From: Bagarius yarrelli
Lineage: Eukaryota; Chordata; Actinopteri; Siluriformes; Sisoridae
Direction of reading: 5' to 3'
Assembly: GCA_005784505.1 (NCBI GenBank)
Contig: VCAZ01000274.1
Coordinates: 12,501 to 76,500, forward strand
Length of the DNA: 64,000 bases
Part shown: positions 24,826 to 37,158 of the stretch, in pieces
Position numbering within the stretch: position 1 is the first letter of the stretch
Layout of the letters: each line of letters starts with the position of its first letter
Notes under the pieces: model-generated
Database searches by the model: none
Told to the model about the DNA's origin: nothing
Seen by the model: only the letters and a program-made list of their open reading frames with translations
Translations under genes and position numbers: made by a program

Positions 24826-25060
24826 ACGCAGAGTAACATTCCCAAACTGAAGGAACATCTCCGACTCCACCTACTGCCCTAACACACACACACACACACA
24901 CACACTCTCTCTCTCTCTCTTCTCTCTCTCACACACACACACACACCACACCAGAGTAAACATCCCAAACTGAAGGAACATCTCCGACTCCACCTACTGC
25001 CCTGACCACACACAAACTCTCTTCTCTCTCACACAACACACACACACTCTCTCTCTCTCT
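24725..25060 (+). repeat. Tandem copies of the aptx zinc-finger exon end
   Basis: The last 55 bases of aptx coding sequence, including the zinc-finger histidines and stop codon (24725-24779), recur at about 24828-24883 and 24951-25006, separated by (CA)n and (CT)n tracts. The second copy keeps the TAA; the third has TGA and small changes. Both lie downstream of the first stop, so they are 3' UTR or flank rather than extra protein. Confidence 0.93.
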
Positions 25061-25187
25061 GTACTCACACACACACACACACACGGTTAATCCAGCACCG
25101 TTTAATCAGTTTACACACACACAGACATTAATGTAATTCTGCCCCCCCACCTTAAAATGATCACATGACCAATGACATCATTATTAT

Positions 25188-25193
25188 AATAAA
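25188..25193 (+). promoter_or_regulatory. Candidate aptx poly(A) signal
   Basis: AATAAA lies about 410 nt after the aptx stop, beyond the duplicated exon-8 tails. It is the first such hexamer I see on the plus strand after the gene. Confidence 0.45.
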
Positions 25194-25440
25194 AACATTC
25201 AGTAAAAAAACGGGTAAAAAACTATAAACATATAAAATCCCATCATTTATCGTAATAAACACCATAAACCCTGTGAGACACCGGGGACAAACACTGTGGG
25301 GACAGGTTCAATTCCCAGAGGAGAAGCTTCATGCTAACGTCCCGCCTGCAGTCTAAACACACACACACACACACACACATTAATGTCCTGATGGAAGCAG
25401 AACCCTGAAAAATGAAGTTGTTTTCAGTGAGGTCCTGTAC

Positions 25441-28400
25441 CATGGGCTTCATCTCCCTGCTGTCTCCAGCTTCTGCTCTCCTGCTGTCGGTCTCCGCCTT
25501 CCTGTTGCTCTCCACAAACTCCTGCACACACACACACGTCCTTTAGGGACAGACATGACTAATGATGGATAATTAATTAAGAATTTTGTTGATTCTAATT
25601 AATTTAATTCACTGATGGGTTCCAGCAAGAGCAGTGTGTGTGTGTGTGTGTGTTTCAGTAAGAACACAGGAGAACAGAGAATAAAGCTAAGTGATCATTC
25701 AGTCTACTCGTCTAATTATGGTGTGAATTTATTTATTTAACAACAGAACCGGACAAACGTCCTCATTTCCTACACTAAAGCTGTGCTAACATGCTAATGT
25801 CTCATTCACACACAAAAATCACCAGGTCCTGAGGATGAGAGAGGTTTGAAGGTGAGACAGGTTCTGAGGGTAAAACAGGTTCTGGGGTGAGCTAGGTTCT
25901 GATTGTCAGACAGGTTTGAGTGTGAGACAGGTTCTGTGTGTGCAAGACATTTTAGTGTGAAACAGGTTCTGTGTGTGGAAGATTCTGAAAGCAAGACAGG
26001 TTCTAATTGTAAGACAGGTGTGTATGTGTGAGGTTGGAAGGTGAGACAGGTTAGAGTCTGAGACAGACTCTGCTTGTCAGACATGCTGGAGTGTAAGACA
26101 CATTCTGGGGGTGAGACAGGTTCTCATTACCATCAGTGCCTTGTCCATGTAGTATTCGCTGCCTGGACTGCCGTCGTTGTATTTGGTGTCGATGGCGAAG
26201 CAGAGGAAGAGGACGTCCACCACCATCTCGAAGACAGACAGGAAGCAGTGAGACACCAGGAAGGCGAACACACACACGATGATGAGCGGCAGAACCCAGA
26301 CGGTGTATTCACGCTGGTAGTTCAACGCTAACACACCAGCAAACGCCGTGCATGACACAATCAGGACCTGAACACACACACAGAGCACAGGCTTGTATCC
26401 AGTCTCCAAACACACAGCACTCTAACATCTGTCCACTCCAGCTGCTGGCTGTGAACCAGCTCTCAATGGTACCTTCCCCAGGAACAGGACGAAGTCTCCG
26501 ACGGAGTTGATGGTGGCCACACGCAGAACGTTCTCCGCCAGGATGATGAAGGCGTCTCGAGCAGATGTGCAGAAACTGGTGCTGTTTATCGCCGTGGCGA
26601 CGTAGGCATTCTGCAGAACCCAGAACACTGTTAGTAATCACAGCCAATAATGTGTGGGAGTGTGTGTGTGGGAGTGTGTGTACCTGGTTCAGGTAACTGA
26701 GGCACTTCTCTAGACACCACAGGCAACACACACACGCTTTCAGCATGCATCGAGCACAGGCGTTCTCCTGCAACACCTCACATTGAGAAACTGTGACAGA
26801 CAGACGCTGTGAAAAACACACACACACACACACACACACTGTGACTCACGCTGCCTTTCAGCTGACTGTGTATGTAGGACAGGAGGAGGCGTGGGATTTC
26901 CACCAGTGTGATGATAAACGCTCCTTTAGCCACAGTGCCGAGATGAAAACGCATCAGACGTACAACCGAGGACAAGACCGGCGTCAGAGGAAGCTGAGAC
27001 TTATCTCTGTGATGGGAACACATACACACACATCTGCTTTTGCACTCTGATCTGTGTTAAATTCTGTAGAACATCACACTATGCACTCTGCACACACGTG
27101 TCTCGGCTGTTAGAGGTAGATGATTTCTGGTACCTGGTAAAGTAATAAGTAACCACCGCTCCTGCTATGGTCATCTGTTGGCAGGCGAGGATAAACTCAC
27201 TGATCCAGATCAGCCCCACCGCATGGTACCAAACCATGTACTGTAACGGTCCGTTCATCCGGAACTCCACCAACTCCGTCTGATTATTCTTCACCGGACT
27301 TCCTGTAAAACACACACACACACACGTTAATCTTCTTCCAATCCACACAGAGGCGCTGTTCACCTGATCATTGTGGAGACGCAGAGTTCTACAGTCTCAC
27401 CCAGCCAGACACCACCTTTACTGACCCTTTCACTGCTACCGCTGTACCACCAGAGCCCAGACCTGCACTCGACTCCAGCGAAAACCGATGATGTCAGTAG
27501 ACGCAGTCTGAGAGGTGGCATTTTAAAAGGCAGGCGGAGCAACAACGGCAGATAAATGAAGAAGAATGAAATCTGAATGAGTTGTACATCAGGTAGACCT
27601 GCAGTGCCGAGGAGCAGCAGCACAGTGATCCAGTAAACCCAGAAGAGCATGAGAGTCAGGAAGGTCCAGAACGGCTGCAGAACCAGCAGAGGAAGAGACG
27701 CAAACACTTTACTGGCCACACGGAACAGGCTATGGTCAGGCCACACGTTTCCTCATGAAGAACAGCAGCAGCAGCAGAATCACCTGAGACACAAAAGAAC
27801 ACACACACACACACACACACACACAGACCAAAACAACACAATATTTACAACACAAACAAAACCAAAAGGAAAAAACAGACTTAAAATCACAACTTCCTGT
27901 GACACTGAATCTCCTGAACTCATGGTGGAGGTAACATGATCACATGACGCATTAATATTAAACTCACTCATCCGTTAACATGTAGACGGTTAATGAATGA
28001 ATGAATGATTGAAAGGGAGAGTGCGAGACTGATGGATGAATGAATGAAAGGGAGAGGAGGAGTGATGAGATGTATGGATTAATGAATGAATGAAAAGGGA
28101 AAGTGTGAGATGAATGAATGAATGAATGATGATGGATTAATGAGGTGATGACTGAAAGGTAAAAGGGTGTGAACTGAGAGTGCGAGAGTGAATGAATGGC
28201 TGATGGTGAATGAATGGGAAAGAGAGTGATGGATGAATGAAAGGGAGAGTGAGAGTGATGAAAGAATGAATGATGAGTGCGAGAGTGATGGAATGGGACA
28301 TGAGCGTGATGGATGATGAATGGGAAAGAGAGTGAATGAATTAAAGGTGAGTGCTGGAGGATGAATGAAAAGAGGATAGTGATGAATGAATGAATGGGAG

Positions 28401-29157
28401 AGTGAGAGAGTGATGGATGATGATGAGACTGAGAGTGTGAGAGATAAATGATGAATAGATGATTGAATGGGAGAGTGAGAGAGTGATGGACGAAAGAATG
28501 AATGATTGAAAGGGAGAGTGAGAGAGTGATGAGTAAAGTGATGTACCGTGAAGATCGTGGCTGTATGGCGTATACCAGCAGAGCTTTCTGATTGTCCAGC
28601 GCTATGGCTAATTCATTAGCAGAAAGTGTAGCATTAACAGACGTTCTGTGGTCCACATAGAGCCACCAGAGGACACCAGTTCCCCCTGAGGGACAGAAGA
28701 ACATCATCCACAGGGCTGTTTGTTAGAACACTGTAGGACTATGAGGGGGTTTTTTTTTAAAGAACTGCCCTATTGTGTAACATTACTGCCTGAGAACCCC
28801 ACCTAAAGACCCAAGAACCACCACGGCAGTGAGAAGCCACACCAGAACCACTGAGATGAAACGGATCACTCCCATCAAATAATGGACAAAACTACAACAG
28901 AGAACACACACACACACACGCACACCCACCCACACACACAAATACTGAGATCAGTACAGTCAGTAACAGAGTATCAGAGTTTACTTATACAGTAACATTA
29001 AGAGAGAGAGAGAGAGAGAGAGAGAGACACAGAGAGAGAGAGTGTGAGTGAGCGTTACTGAGAGAGAGACAGAGAGATAGAGAGACAGAGAGAAAGAGTG
29101 AGTGATACAGAGAGAGAGCGTGTGAGTGAGCGTTACTGAGAGAGAGACGAGAGAAGA

Positions 29158-29208
<51 letters not shown>

Positions 29209-31590
29209 ACCCAGAGAGAGTAAACACAGTCCCATGATGATCTCTTTGGAGGTCATGACCCCGGCGATGAGTCTGTGCAGAACGCTGTTATCGCTGACGA
29301 ACGTGACCACAGCCACTCGGCAACGTAGAGAGACAGGAGATATCAGCGGGGGTGCAGCGGTTAAAGACGGGTAATGACTCACTGAGACAGAAAGAAAACA
29401 CAGGGGTGTTAGAGATCCAGCTGTTTCTACCGCAGCTGGAGTTCATCTCCACTGAAGATCAAGGCGAGTCACAGCACTTCAGGGTGTACAAACTTTCACT
29501 CATCAACACTACAGCATGTGGCTGAAGGTGGGTGAAGCTGTTACCTGGGAGGAACCGGGAGCTTGGGCATTTGGTCTCTTTGTTGGGGTGGTCTGGATAT
29601 TGGACGGGGTCGAGCATACGAACACAAACTAGAGCCTGAAAACAAAGAGAAAACATCCAACCATCAGCTTCCTCACGCTGAACCTGTCTGCTGCTCACAC
29701 GACCTCAAACACCTCGACCCGCTCGCTGCTCCTCTGGAACCCGACTGACCGTTAATCTGCGAGAATTTACGAAGATCATCATAAGTCCGCAGTTGTGTTT
29801 CTGGACACCTGGAGACGCACAGAGCGAGAGATCGGATCTTCCTCTTCACAATGTCGATGTTACAGGGATCAAGAAAAAACACGAACCTGCAGGAGGAGCG
29901 GAAGAAAACAGTTACCAGGTCACATGACACAACCTAACCAATCAGGAAAAAACATTAGGAAATAGATCCACACTACATTAAATTACAGGAGTTGATCAGT
30001 AATCAACACACCCCAGGAAATGAACAGGAAGTGATCAGGTAAAAGGACACACCCCAGGAAATGAACAGGAAGTGATCAGGTAAACCACCCCCGAAATTAC
30101 AGGCAGGTATCAACACCCCCATTACTGACAGAAAGTGATCAGTAATCAACACCCCAGGAATGACAGGAAGTGATCAGCTAATCAACACACCCCAGGAAAT
30201 AAACAGGAAGTGATCATGGTCAACACCCCAGGAATTAACAGGAAGATCAGGTAATCAACCCCCCCAGGTATGAAAGGAAGTGATAGGAAGTGATCAGGTA
30301 AAAGGACACACTCCAGGTAATGAACAGGAAGTGATCAGGTAAAAGGACACACCCCAGGTAATGAACAGGAAGTGATCAGGTAAAAGGACACACTCCAGGA
30401 ATGAACAGGAAGTGATCAGGTAAAAGGACACACCCCAGTAATGAACAGGAAGTGATCAGAAAAGGACCACTCCCAGGAAATAACGGAAGTGATCAGGTCA
30501 AAGGACACCCACCAGGTAATGAACAGTAAGTGATCCAAGTAAAGGACCCTCCAGGAAATGAACAGGACTATCAGGTAAAAGGACACACACCCAGGTATTA
30601 ACAGGAAGTGACAGGTCCCAAGACACACTCCAGTAAATTAACGGAAGTATCAGGTAACAAGGACACAACCCCATGTAATGAACAGGACGGGAATCCAGGT
30701 AAAAGGACAACACATCCCAGGAAATGAACAGGAAGTGATCATTAGGACACACTTCCGGAAATGAACAGGAAGTGATCAGGTAAAGGCACACACTCTGAAT
30801 GACAGGAATTATCAGTAAAGGCACACTTCCAGTGACTCCGCTGTTGATCAGCGCTCAGTGAGAGCACCAGTTCAAAGAGCACAGAATTCACAACCTTTAA
30901 TTTACTCACATTTTTCTTGGTTGGTCACGGCCGCTCATATCCCGGGAATCTCAGCGTTCCCTCGTACCGCAGATTTCCCGTAACTTTCAGATCTTAGATA
31001 AATCTGAGGCGGCGCCAGTCCCGATTGGCGAAACCGCAAAAACAAAGAAAAAAAAAATGAGAGCTGAAGGACAAAAAAAATAAATAATAATAATAATCGA
31101 TTTTATTAGAGTTCCTGATGAAGCAGGATGGAGACCGATTTTCATCAAACTGCTTATATAGAACCTGAAGAGAAGATAGATCCTCACCATCCCCATGTTA
31201 AATAAAGTGATAGGACGAGCCACGGAATATCTTACACTCCGCTCTCTAACGCTTCACCTCGGGATTTCTGAGAATAATAACAACATCAGCAGGTTATTCA
31301 CACTGGACACACCACGCCTATACACACAGCTACAAGACAGACACTCCGCAGAGGTGTGTATGCAGTGCAGATGTGTATAGGTGTTTGGTGTGTTGTTTGT
31401 ATGTGTTTATGTGTGTAAAGGGGAAGTAGTGGCTCATGTTTAAGTGTTGACTACCAACCCGAAAGTAGTGGGTTCGATTCCCAGCTCGACGAATTCACCA
31501 CTGGTGGACCCCTGATCAATTGTTCCGTTGTATAAATGAGATAAAATGTTAAAAAATGTGGCTCACCCCGGCGCTCCCGCAGCAGCCCAT
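25441..31590 (-). CDS. slc44a1: Choline transporter-like protein 1, reading frame broken in several exons
   Basis: SLC44A1/CTL1 carries choline across plasma and mitochondrial membranes for phosphatidylcholine synthesis. Fifteen exons with splice signals: 31567-31590 (MGCCGSAG), 31188-31267, 30910-31063, 29750-29886 (FVFFLDPCNIDIVKRKI), 29545-29635, 29211-29381, 28803-28891, 28547-28685, 27599-27783, 27134-27302, 26850-27006, 26684-26767, 26473-26610, 26131-26367, 25441-25521. Total about 1936 nt, close to the 654-657 residues of human. Exons 10-15 are intact and very similar to human (ISEFILACQQMT, ENACARCMLKAC, AIDTKYNDGSPGSEYYMDK). Exons 2, 3 and 6-9 need single-base corrections. After DSREMKPM there may be a donor (GTACAG) or readthrough to a stop near 25243; the last exon is not resolved. 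Pseudogene or sequence error are both possible. Confidence 0.88.
25806..26130. repeat. Minisatellite in slc44a1 intron 14
   Basis: Units of about 28 bp built on GTGAGACAGGTTCTG with variants (GTAAGACAGGT, GTGTGAAACAGGTTCTG) abut the donor of exon 14. Minus-strand open frames here (LAHTEPVSHSN) are repeat translations. Confidence 0.85.
27990..28530. repeat. GAATGAATGGGAGAGTGAGA repeat in slc44a1 intron 8
   Basis: Degenerate (GAAT)n and GGGAGAGTGAGAGAGTGATG units fill intron 8. A 247-codon minus frame running from exon 8 into this tract is intron readthrough. Confidence 0.85.
28892..29210. repeat. CA and GA microsatellites in slc44a1 intron 6
   Basis: A (CA)n tract lies at about 28905-28940, and (GA)n tracts with GTGAGTGAGCGTTACTGAGA units at about 28998-29205, right up to the donor of exon 6. 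Intronic, no coding signal. Confidence 0.85.
30000..30830. repeat. 41-bp minisatellite in slc44a1 intron 3
   Basis: The unit reads roughly ACACACCCCAGGTAATGAAC, then AGGAAGTGATCAGG, then TAAAAGG, in about 20 copies. Some copies are 41 bp; many are shortened by single-base losses. It lies between exon 4 and exon 3. Confidence 0.92.
31412..31560 (+). mobile_element. tRNA-derived SINE fragment
   Basis: The segment reads GTGGCTCATGTTTAAG (A-box-like), then GTGGGTTCGATTCCCAG (B box), then a CACTGGTGGACCCCTGATCA tail. This is the layout of fish tRNA-type SINEs. It is in slc44a1 intron 1. Confidence 0.6.
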
Positions 31591-32580
31591 GACAGCAATC
31601 GACACCTGGAAAGGTGAAGCGCGCGAGTCCGCATGCGCAGAGAATTAAAATCCGACACAAACTGATCTCAATAAAACGCCAACCGAAACTTCCGTGTTTT
31701 TTCTTCGCTTATGTTTTTCTGGTTACTTCCGGGATATCTGTCGGAATTCCATTCAGTCTCGCCTGGGGTTATACTCACTACAGATCCCAGATCAGGTTTA
31801 CTTAAGATCTGATTTTTCAGTTCATTAATTATAAAACATTTAAATAAAAAAAATCATGAGACCGGAGTTATAAAAAAATTACTATTTATTTGTACTTTTG
31901 TCTATTGACTTTTAAGTGTTATTTAATAGTGAATAATTAATTTAAATGACGTTTTCTTCATTAGCGTTTTCTCTATAGGGTGCCAATCTTATGGCGGTAA
32001 TTGAACTGGGTATTTCTGATAGTGACGTCACTGATATAAAACATTAATAATTATAAATCCGATATTTAAAAAAAATAATTTATGGAAATTTGAAATCACC
32101 TGCGTATGTGCCACCGCTATAGGGCCCAGTGGGTCATACTCACATTACAAGACTGTATTTATTATTTAAGTATTAATTTTTTCTTGGCGGGAGTAATAAA
32201 CACACACTGATAAAACATTCAGAGGGAAAAAAATTATAAAACACAGATAACCTCAGCATTTATTCATTAAACATCAGAATAATCGTGTAATAGCAAAGGT
32301 TAGATATAAAATGTTTTATTTCAGTTTATAATAAAGTGTTTTTGTGTGTGTTGTTTGTGTGTGTGTGTGTGAGAGTAGTGTCCCACCAAGTCTTTTCCCC
32401 CCCCAATTTTAGATATGTTTTAGTACACAATGTTCTTTTTTTTGTCTGAAATTCACACACACACACACACACACACACTAGCAGAAGAAGCCGCCATTTT
32501 GTGGTGATAAACTGAGACCTGAAACTGTTTCATTCTTATTAAAACTTATTTAATAACACCGTAATAAAAAACAGCTGCAT
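31591..32580. other. Spacer upstream of slc44a1
   Basis: CG-containing sequence just right of the slc44a1 ATG (GCATGCGGACTCGCGCGC on the minus strand) suits a CpG-type promoter, but no elements are certain. The rest is AT-rich with GT and CA microsatellites near 32341-32372 and 32454-32480. No gene was seen. Confidence 0.4.
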
Positions 32581-33775
32581 ATATATGTGTGTGTGTGTGT
32601 GCGCGCTCAGTTTTCCTGAGATGGTGGTGACGTCATGTTTCCCTTTTCACACCAAGGTTGCGAGAAGAGAGAAGAGACAGAGCGACAGAGAAGACAGAGA
32701 GAGAGAGAGGGAACGAGAGAGAGAGAGAGAGATCGGAGAACGAGAATTGATAGAGAGAGAGAGAGAGAGAGAGAAAGAGAAATGAGAGAGAGAGAGCGAT
32801 ACGAGAGAGAGAGAAAATTGAGAAGAGAGAGAGAGAGAGAGACAGGTTACCTAATCGGTCAGGCGCAGACGCGAATTTGACACAACACTGGGCGGCGCGT
32901 GGGATACAAAACACATAATAATAATAATAATAATAATCATAATAACATTAAAAATAATAATAATCATTTAATTATAATAATAATAATAATATAATAATAA
33001 ACATTTAAAAATCATAATAATAATACATAATAATAACAACAATAATAATATTAATAATAATAATAACAATAAAATATATTAATATATTATATAATACTAA
33101 AATTAATATAATAATAACTAATAATAATATTAATAATACTAATAATAAATTATAATAATAATACATAAGAATATTAATAATAATAGTATAATATATTATA
33201 AAATAATAACAATAATAATAATATTAATATTAAAATAATATAAACGCACTGATCACTGCATTTCTTTTCTCGCTGTAGTTTCTCCATGGACCAGTGATAT
33301 GATTGATGTGTGTGGTGTATGTGTGTGTGTGTTGTGTATCTGGTGTGGTGTGTGTGTGTGTCCGACACGTCCAGCGACAGTTGTAGATTTTATCTTTTTC
33401 ATCCGTTTTTTTTTTCCTTCTTTTTGTTGGGTTTTTGTGTTTGATGTTTGTGGTTCGGGCGCAGATCTAAATTTACCCCCCCACACACCTCACCCCCCCC
33501 CCTTATACCCCCCCCCCCCCCCCTTACCGGGGTTACTATCGACAAACTCGCAGCTCTGTCCCGAAGATATTTATGTTTCTTTCATCATCCTCCTCCTCAC
33601 ACACAACGCACACACACGCACACAACGCACACACACACCGGCTTGGAATTGTTGTTCCTGCTTCACACTCGTAGTTTAATTATGTTTTTTATTCTCTGTT
33701 GTTGTTTTAATAATTCAGGTCTGATCGCAACGCTGCAGTCTTTAAAAGGGCAACACCAAAGTGGCCACTGCTCTC

Positions 33776-33806
<31 letters not shown>

Positions 33807-34140
33807 AGAAGAGGAGATTTAGAATGTATAAATGTGAGTGTGATATCAGAAATGCCTGGAAGATAAGTCATCATTCGTGGTTTTTTTTTAAATGTTGTGA
33901 TGTTTGGCAGATTTTGGCAATGTTTAAACACACTGCAATCGAACCCACAGTAACTGTCCCGCTTTGGAAAATATTGATTTATTCTGACTTTAGAAGGTTG
34001 TTTCTGGCCTGAGTTCATCACAAACACACACACACACCACACAAACAACACACACACACACACACAAAACCACACAGACACACACCCTGACACACCACAC
34101 ACAGAGGGCTTAACAGAAGACAGCACACCATTAAAATATC
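32581..34140. repeat. Cluster of simple repeats (GT, GA, AAT, poly-C, CA)
   Basis: (GT)n lies at about 32586-32600, (GA)n at about 32690-32850, (AAT)n AT-rich DNA at about 32910-33240, C-runs at about 33476-33525, a GT tract at about 33777-33801 and CA tracts at about 34022-34100. Open frames through these tracts have repeat composition only. Confidence 0.85.
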
Positions 34141-34149
34141 TTTTAAATA

Positions 34150-36745
34150 TTGCCTTCAGTTCACCCTCAACACACCTGACCCCGCCGAGCTACATACTAA
34201 ACCCTAAACACACTGCCCACCCCAGAGCTACCATTACTAAACCCTAAACACACTGACCCCCAGAGCTACCAGTACTAAACCCTCTAATCACACTGACCCC
34301 CCAGAGCTCATTACTAAAACCCCAATACACACTGACCCCCATAGCTACCATACTAACCCTAAACACACTGACCCCATGCTCCCATCCTAAAACCCTAAAC
34401 ACCTGGACCCCCAGAGCTACCATACTAACCTAAACCCTGACTCCCCAGAGCTACCATACTAAACCCTAAACACAACTGACCCCCAGATCTACCGTCTAAA
34501 CCTAAATACACTGAACCCAGAGCTACCATTACTAAACCCTAAACACGCGCTGACCCCCAGAGCTATCCAGTACTAAACGCCTCAAACACACTGCCCCCAG
34601 AGCTACCATCTAAACCCTCACCACGCCCCCCCCAGACTTTACGAACTAAACCCAAACACCTGACCCCCAGAGCTACCAGTACTTAAACCTAACACACTGA
34701 CCCCCAAGAGCTACTCATTACTGAACCCCTAAACACACTGACACCCCAGAGCTAACCAGTACTAAACCCAAACACACTGACCCCCAGATCTACCAGGACT
34801 AAACCTAACACACTGACCACCCCCTAGCTACCCGTACTAAACCATAAAACCACTGACACCCAGAGCTACCAGTACTAAACCTAAACACACTGGACCCCCA
34901 GAGCTACAGTACTAAACCCTAAACACACTGACCCCCAGACTACAGACTAAACCCTACACAACACTGACCCCCGATCTACCAGTAATAACACCCTAAACCC
35001 ACTGACCCCAACTACCATTACAAAACCCTAAACACACGACCCCCGAGCTTACCAAGTACAAACCCTAAACACACGGACCCCCGAGCTACCAGTACTAAAG
35101 CCCTAACCCTGACCCCCAGAGCTACCGTACTACCCTAAACACACTGACCCCCAGAGCTACCAGTACTAAACCATAAAACAACTGACCCCAGAGCTACCAG
35201 TACTAACCGAATACACCTGACCCCCAGAGCTACCAGTACTAAACCCCAATACACCCTGACCCACGAGCTACCATTACAAAAACCCTAATCCACTGACCCC
35301 AGAGCACCAGGAACAGAAACCCTAAACACACTGACCCACAATCTACCCGGACACAACCCTAAAACACACTGACCCCCAGGCTCCAGTACTAACCCTAAAC
35401 ACACTGACCCCAGAGCACAGTACTACCCCTAAAACAAACTGACCCCCAGAGCTACCAGACTAAACCCTAAACAACTGACACCCCAAAGCTACCAGTACTA
35501 AACCCTAATACACACTGACCCCCAAGCTCCATTACAAAACCTACACACACACTGACCCCCAGAGCTACCAGTACTACACCCTAAAAACACTGACATCCCC
35601 AGAGCTCCAGTACTACCCCTACACACACTGACCCCCCGAGCTAATATCCTAACCCTAATACCACTGACCCCCAGAGCTACCAGTAACTAAACCATAAACA
35701 CACTGAACCCCCGAGCTACCATGACTAAAACACTATACACACTGACCCCCAGAGCTACCAGTACTAAACCACCCCCAATACAACACTGACCCCCAGAGCT
35801 ACCCAGTACAAAAACCCTAATACCACTGACCCCAGAGCTACCATTACCAAACCCTAAACACACTGACCCCCAGACGCTAACCAGTACTAAAACCCTAAAA
35901 CACACTGACCCCCAGAGCTAAACCCAGTACTAACCCTAACACACTGACACCCCAGAGCTACCAGTACAAAACCCTAAAACACACTGAACCCCCAGAGCTA
36001 CCATACTAAACCCTAATAACACACTGACGCCCCAGAGCTACCAGTACTAAACCCTACACACACTGACCCCCAGCTACCAGTACAAAAACCTAAAACACAC
36101 TGACCCCCAGAGCTACCAGTACAAAACCCTAATACACACTGACCACCCCAGAGGAGCTACCGTACTAAACCTAAACAACACTGCCTCCAGAGCTACCAGT
36201 ACAAAAACATAAAACACACTGACCCCCCAGCTACCAGTACAAAACCCTAATACACACTGCCCCCCCCAAGCTACCAGTCCTAACACTAATATTCACCTGA
36301 CCCCCAGAACTACCAGTTACAAACCCTAAACACCACTGACCCCAGAAGCTACCAGTACTAAACCCTAATACACACTGACCCCCAGAGCTACCAGTACTAA
36401 ACCCTCAACACACGGGACCCCCCAGAGCTACCATACTAACCCCTAAACACCTGACCCCCCATAACTACCAGTACAAAACCCTAAACAACACTGACCCCCC
36501 AGAGCTACCATACTAACCCAAACACACTGACCCCCAGAGCTACCCGGACTAAACCCTACCCACAACTGACCCCCCAGAGCTACCCAGTACTAAACCCTAA
36601 ACACCTGACCCCCAGATCTACCGTTACTAAACCCAAACACACTGACCCCAGAGCTACCAGTACAACCCTTACCCTAAAACACACTGACCCCAGAGCTACC
36701 AGTACTAACCCCTAACACAACTGACCCCCAGAACTCCACTGAAGT
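34150..36745. repeat. About 2.6-kb minisatellite, 38-bp C-rich unit
   Basis: The unit begins CTGACCCCCAGAGCTACCAG and continues TACTAAACCCTAAACACA, about 68 copies. Most copies differ by one or two single-base losses or gains. It ends about 180 bp before the abca1 E-box, so it abuts the promoter. Confidence 0.95.
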
Positions 36746-36870
36746 GAGCACAGACAGGTCATTTTTGGGTTTATTTAATTCTTCAGGTTTTGTTTTGACA
36801 TATTCGAGATTTTTGCTGTCACACACATCAACAATCATCTTTATATATACAGCTTGTTTTAAAGGATGAG

Positions 36871-36898
<28 letters not shown>
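36871..36898. repeat. (GT)n microsatellite upstream of abca1 promoter
   Basis: A short GT tract lies between the 38-bp array and the E-box. Confidence 0.95.
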
Positions 36899-36901
<3 letters not shown>

Positions 36902-36924
36902 CGGTTTAAGGGCTGTTTGGGTCG

Positions 36925-37000
36925 CACGTGCTCCGCGTCGGTTTCTTGGTTTTGCCCGCGAGTAACCCGCAGCTTAAGCGCAACATCCTCCTGCTATAAA
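36925..37000 (+). promoter_or_regulatory. abca1 core promoter: E-box, LXR-type DR4, TATA box
   Basis: CACGTG (36925-36930) is an E-box. TTGCCC-GCGA-GTAACC (36952-36967) is a DR4 that aligns to the known mammalian ABCA1 LXR/RXR element, which I recall as TTGACC-GATA-GTAACC. TATAAA (36995-37000) follows 27 bp later, again as I remember it in human. Oxysterol-activated LXR/RXR drives ABCA1 through this element. Sequence matches are seen; binding is inferred. Confidence 0.85.
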
Positions 37001-37026
37001 AGATGTGGAGAGGAACACACACACAC

Positions 37027-37158
37027 ACACTCACCATTCAGTACACACTCCGAGCGCGTAAGGAGACTAACGGCGCAACAGAGGACTGAGCCGTGTGTTG
37101 TGCGTTTTATCCGGTGTGTGTTTTACCGTTTATCTTGCTGAAGATCGAGACCAGTCAG
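37027..37158 (+). other. abca1: abca1 exon 1 (non-coding 5' UTR)
   Basis: The exon starts about 27 bp after the TATA box and ends ACCAGTCAG before GTAAGC at 37159. The next exon (acceptor before 39395) holds the ATG. A non-coding first exon is the known ABCA1 arrangement. The start position is an estimate. Confidence 0.65.

Noticed and set aside
24688..24870. Minus-strand open frames opposite the aptx last exon
   Set aside because: They are antisense to a confirmed coding exon and its duplicated tails.
25243..25440. C-terminal extension of slc44a1 by readthrough past DSREMKPM
   Set aside because: It runs through a (CA)n microsatellite and is unlike any known slc44a1 tail. A donor right after KPM is more likely, though the true last exon was not found.
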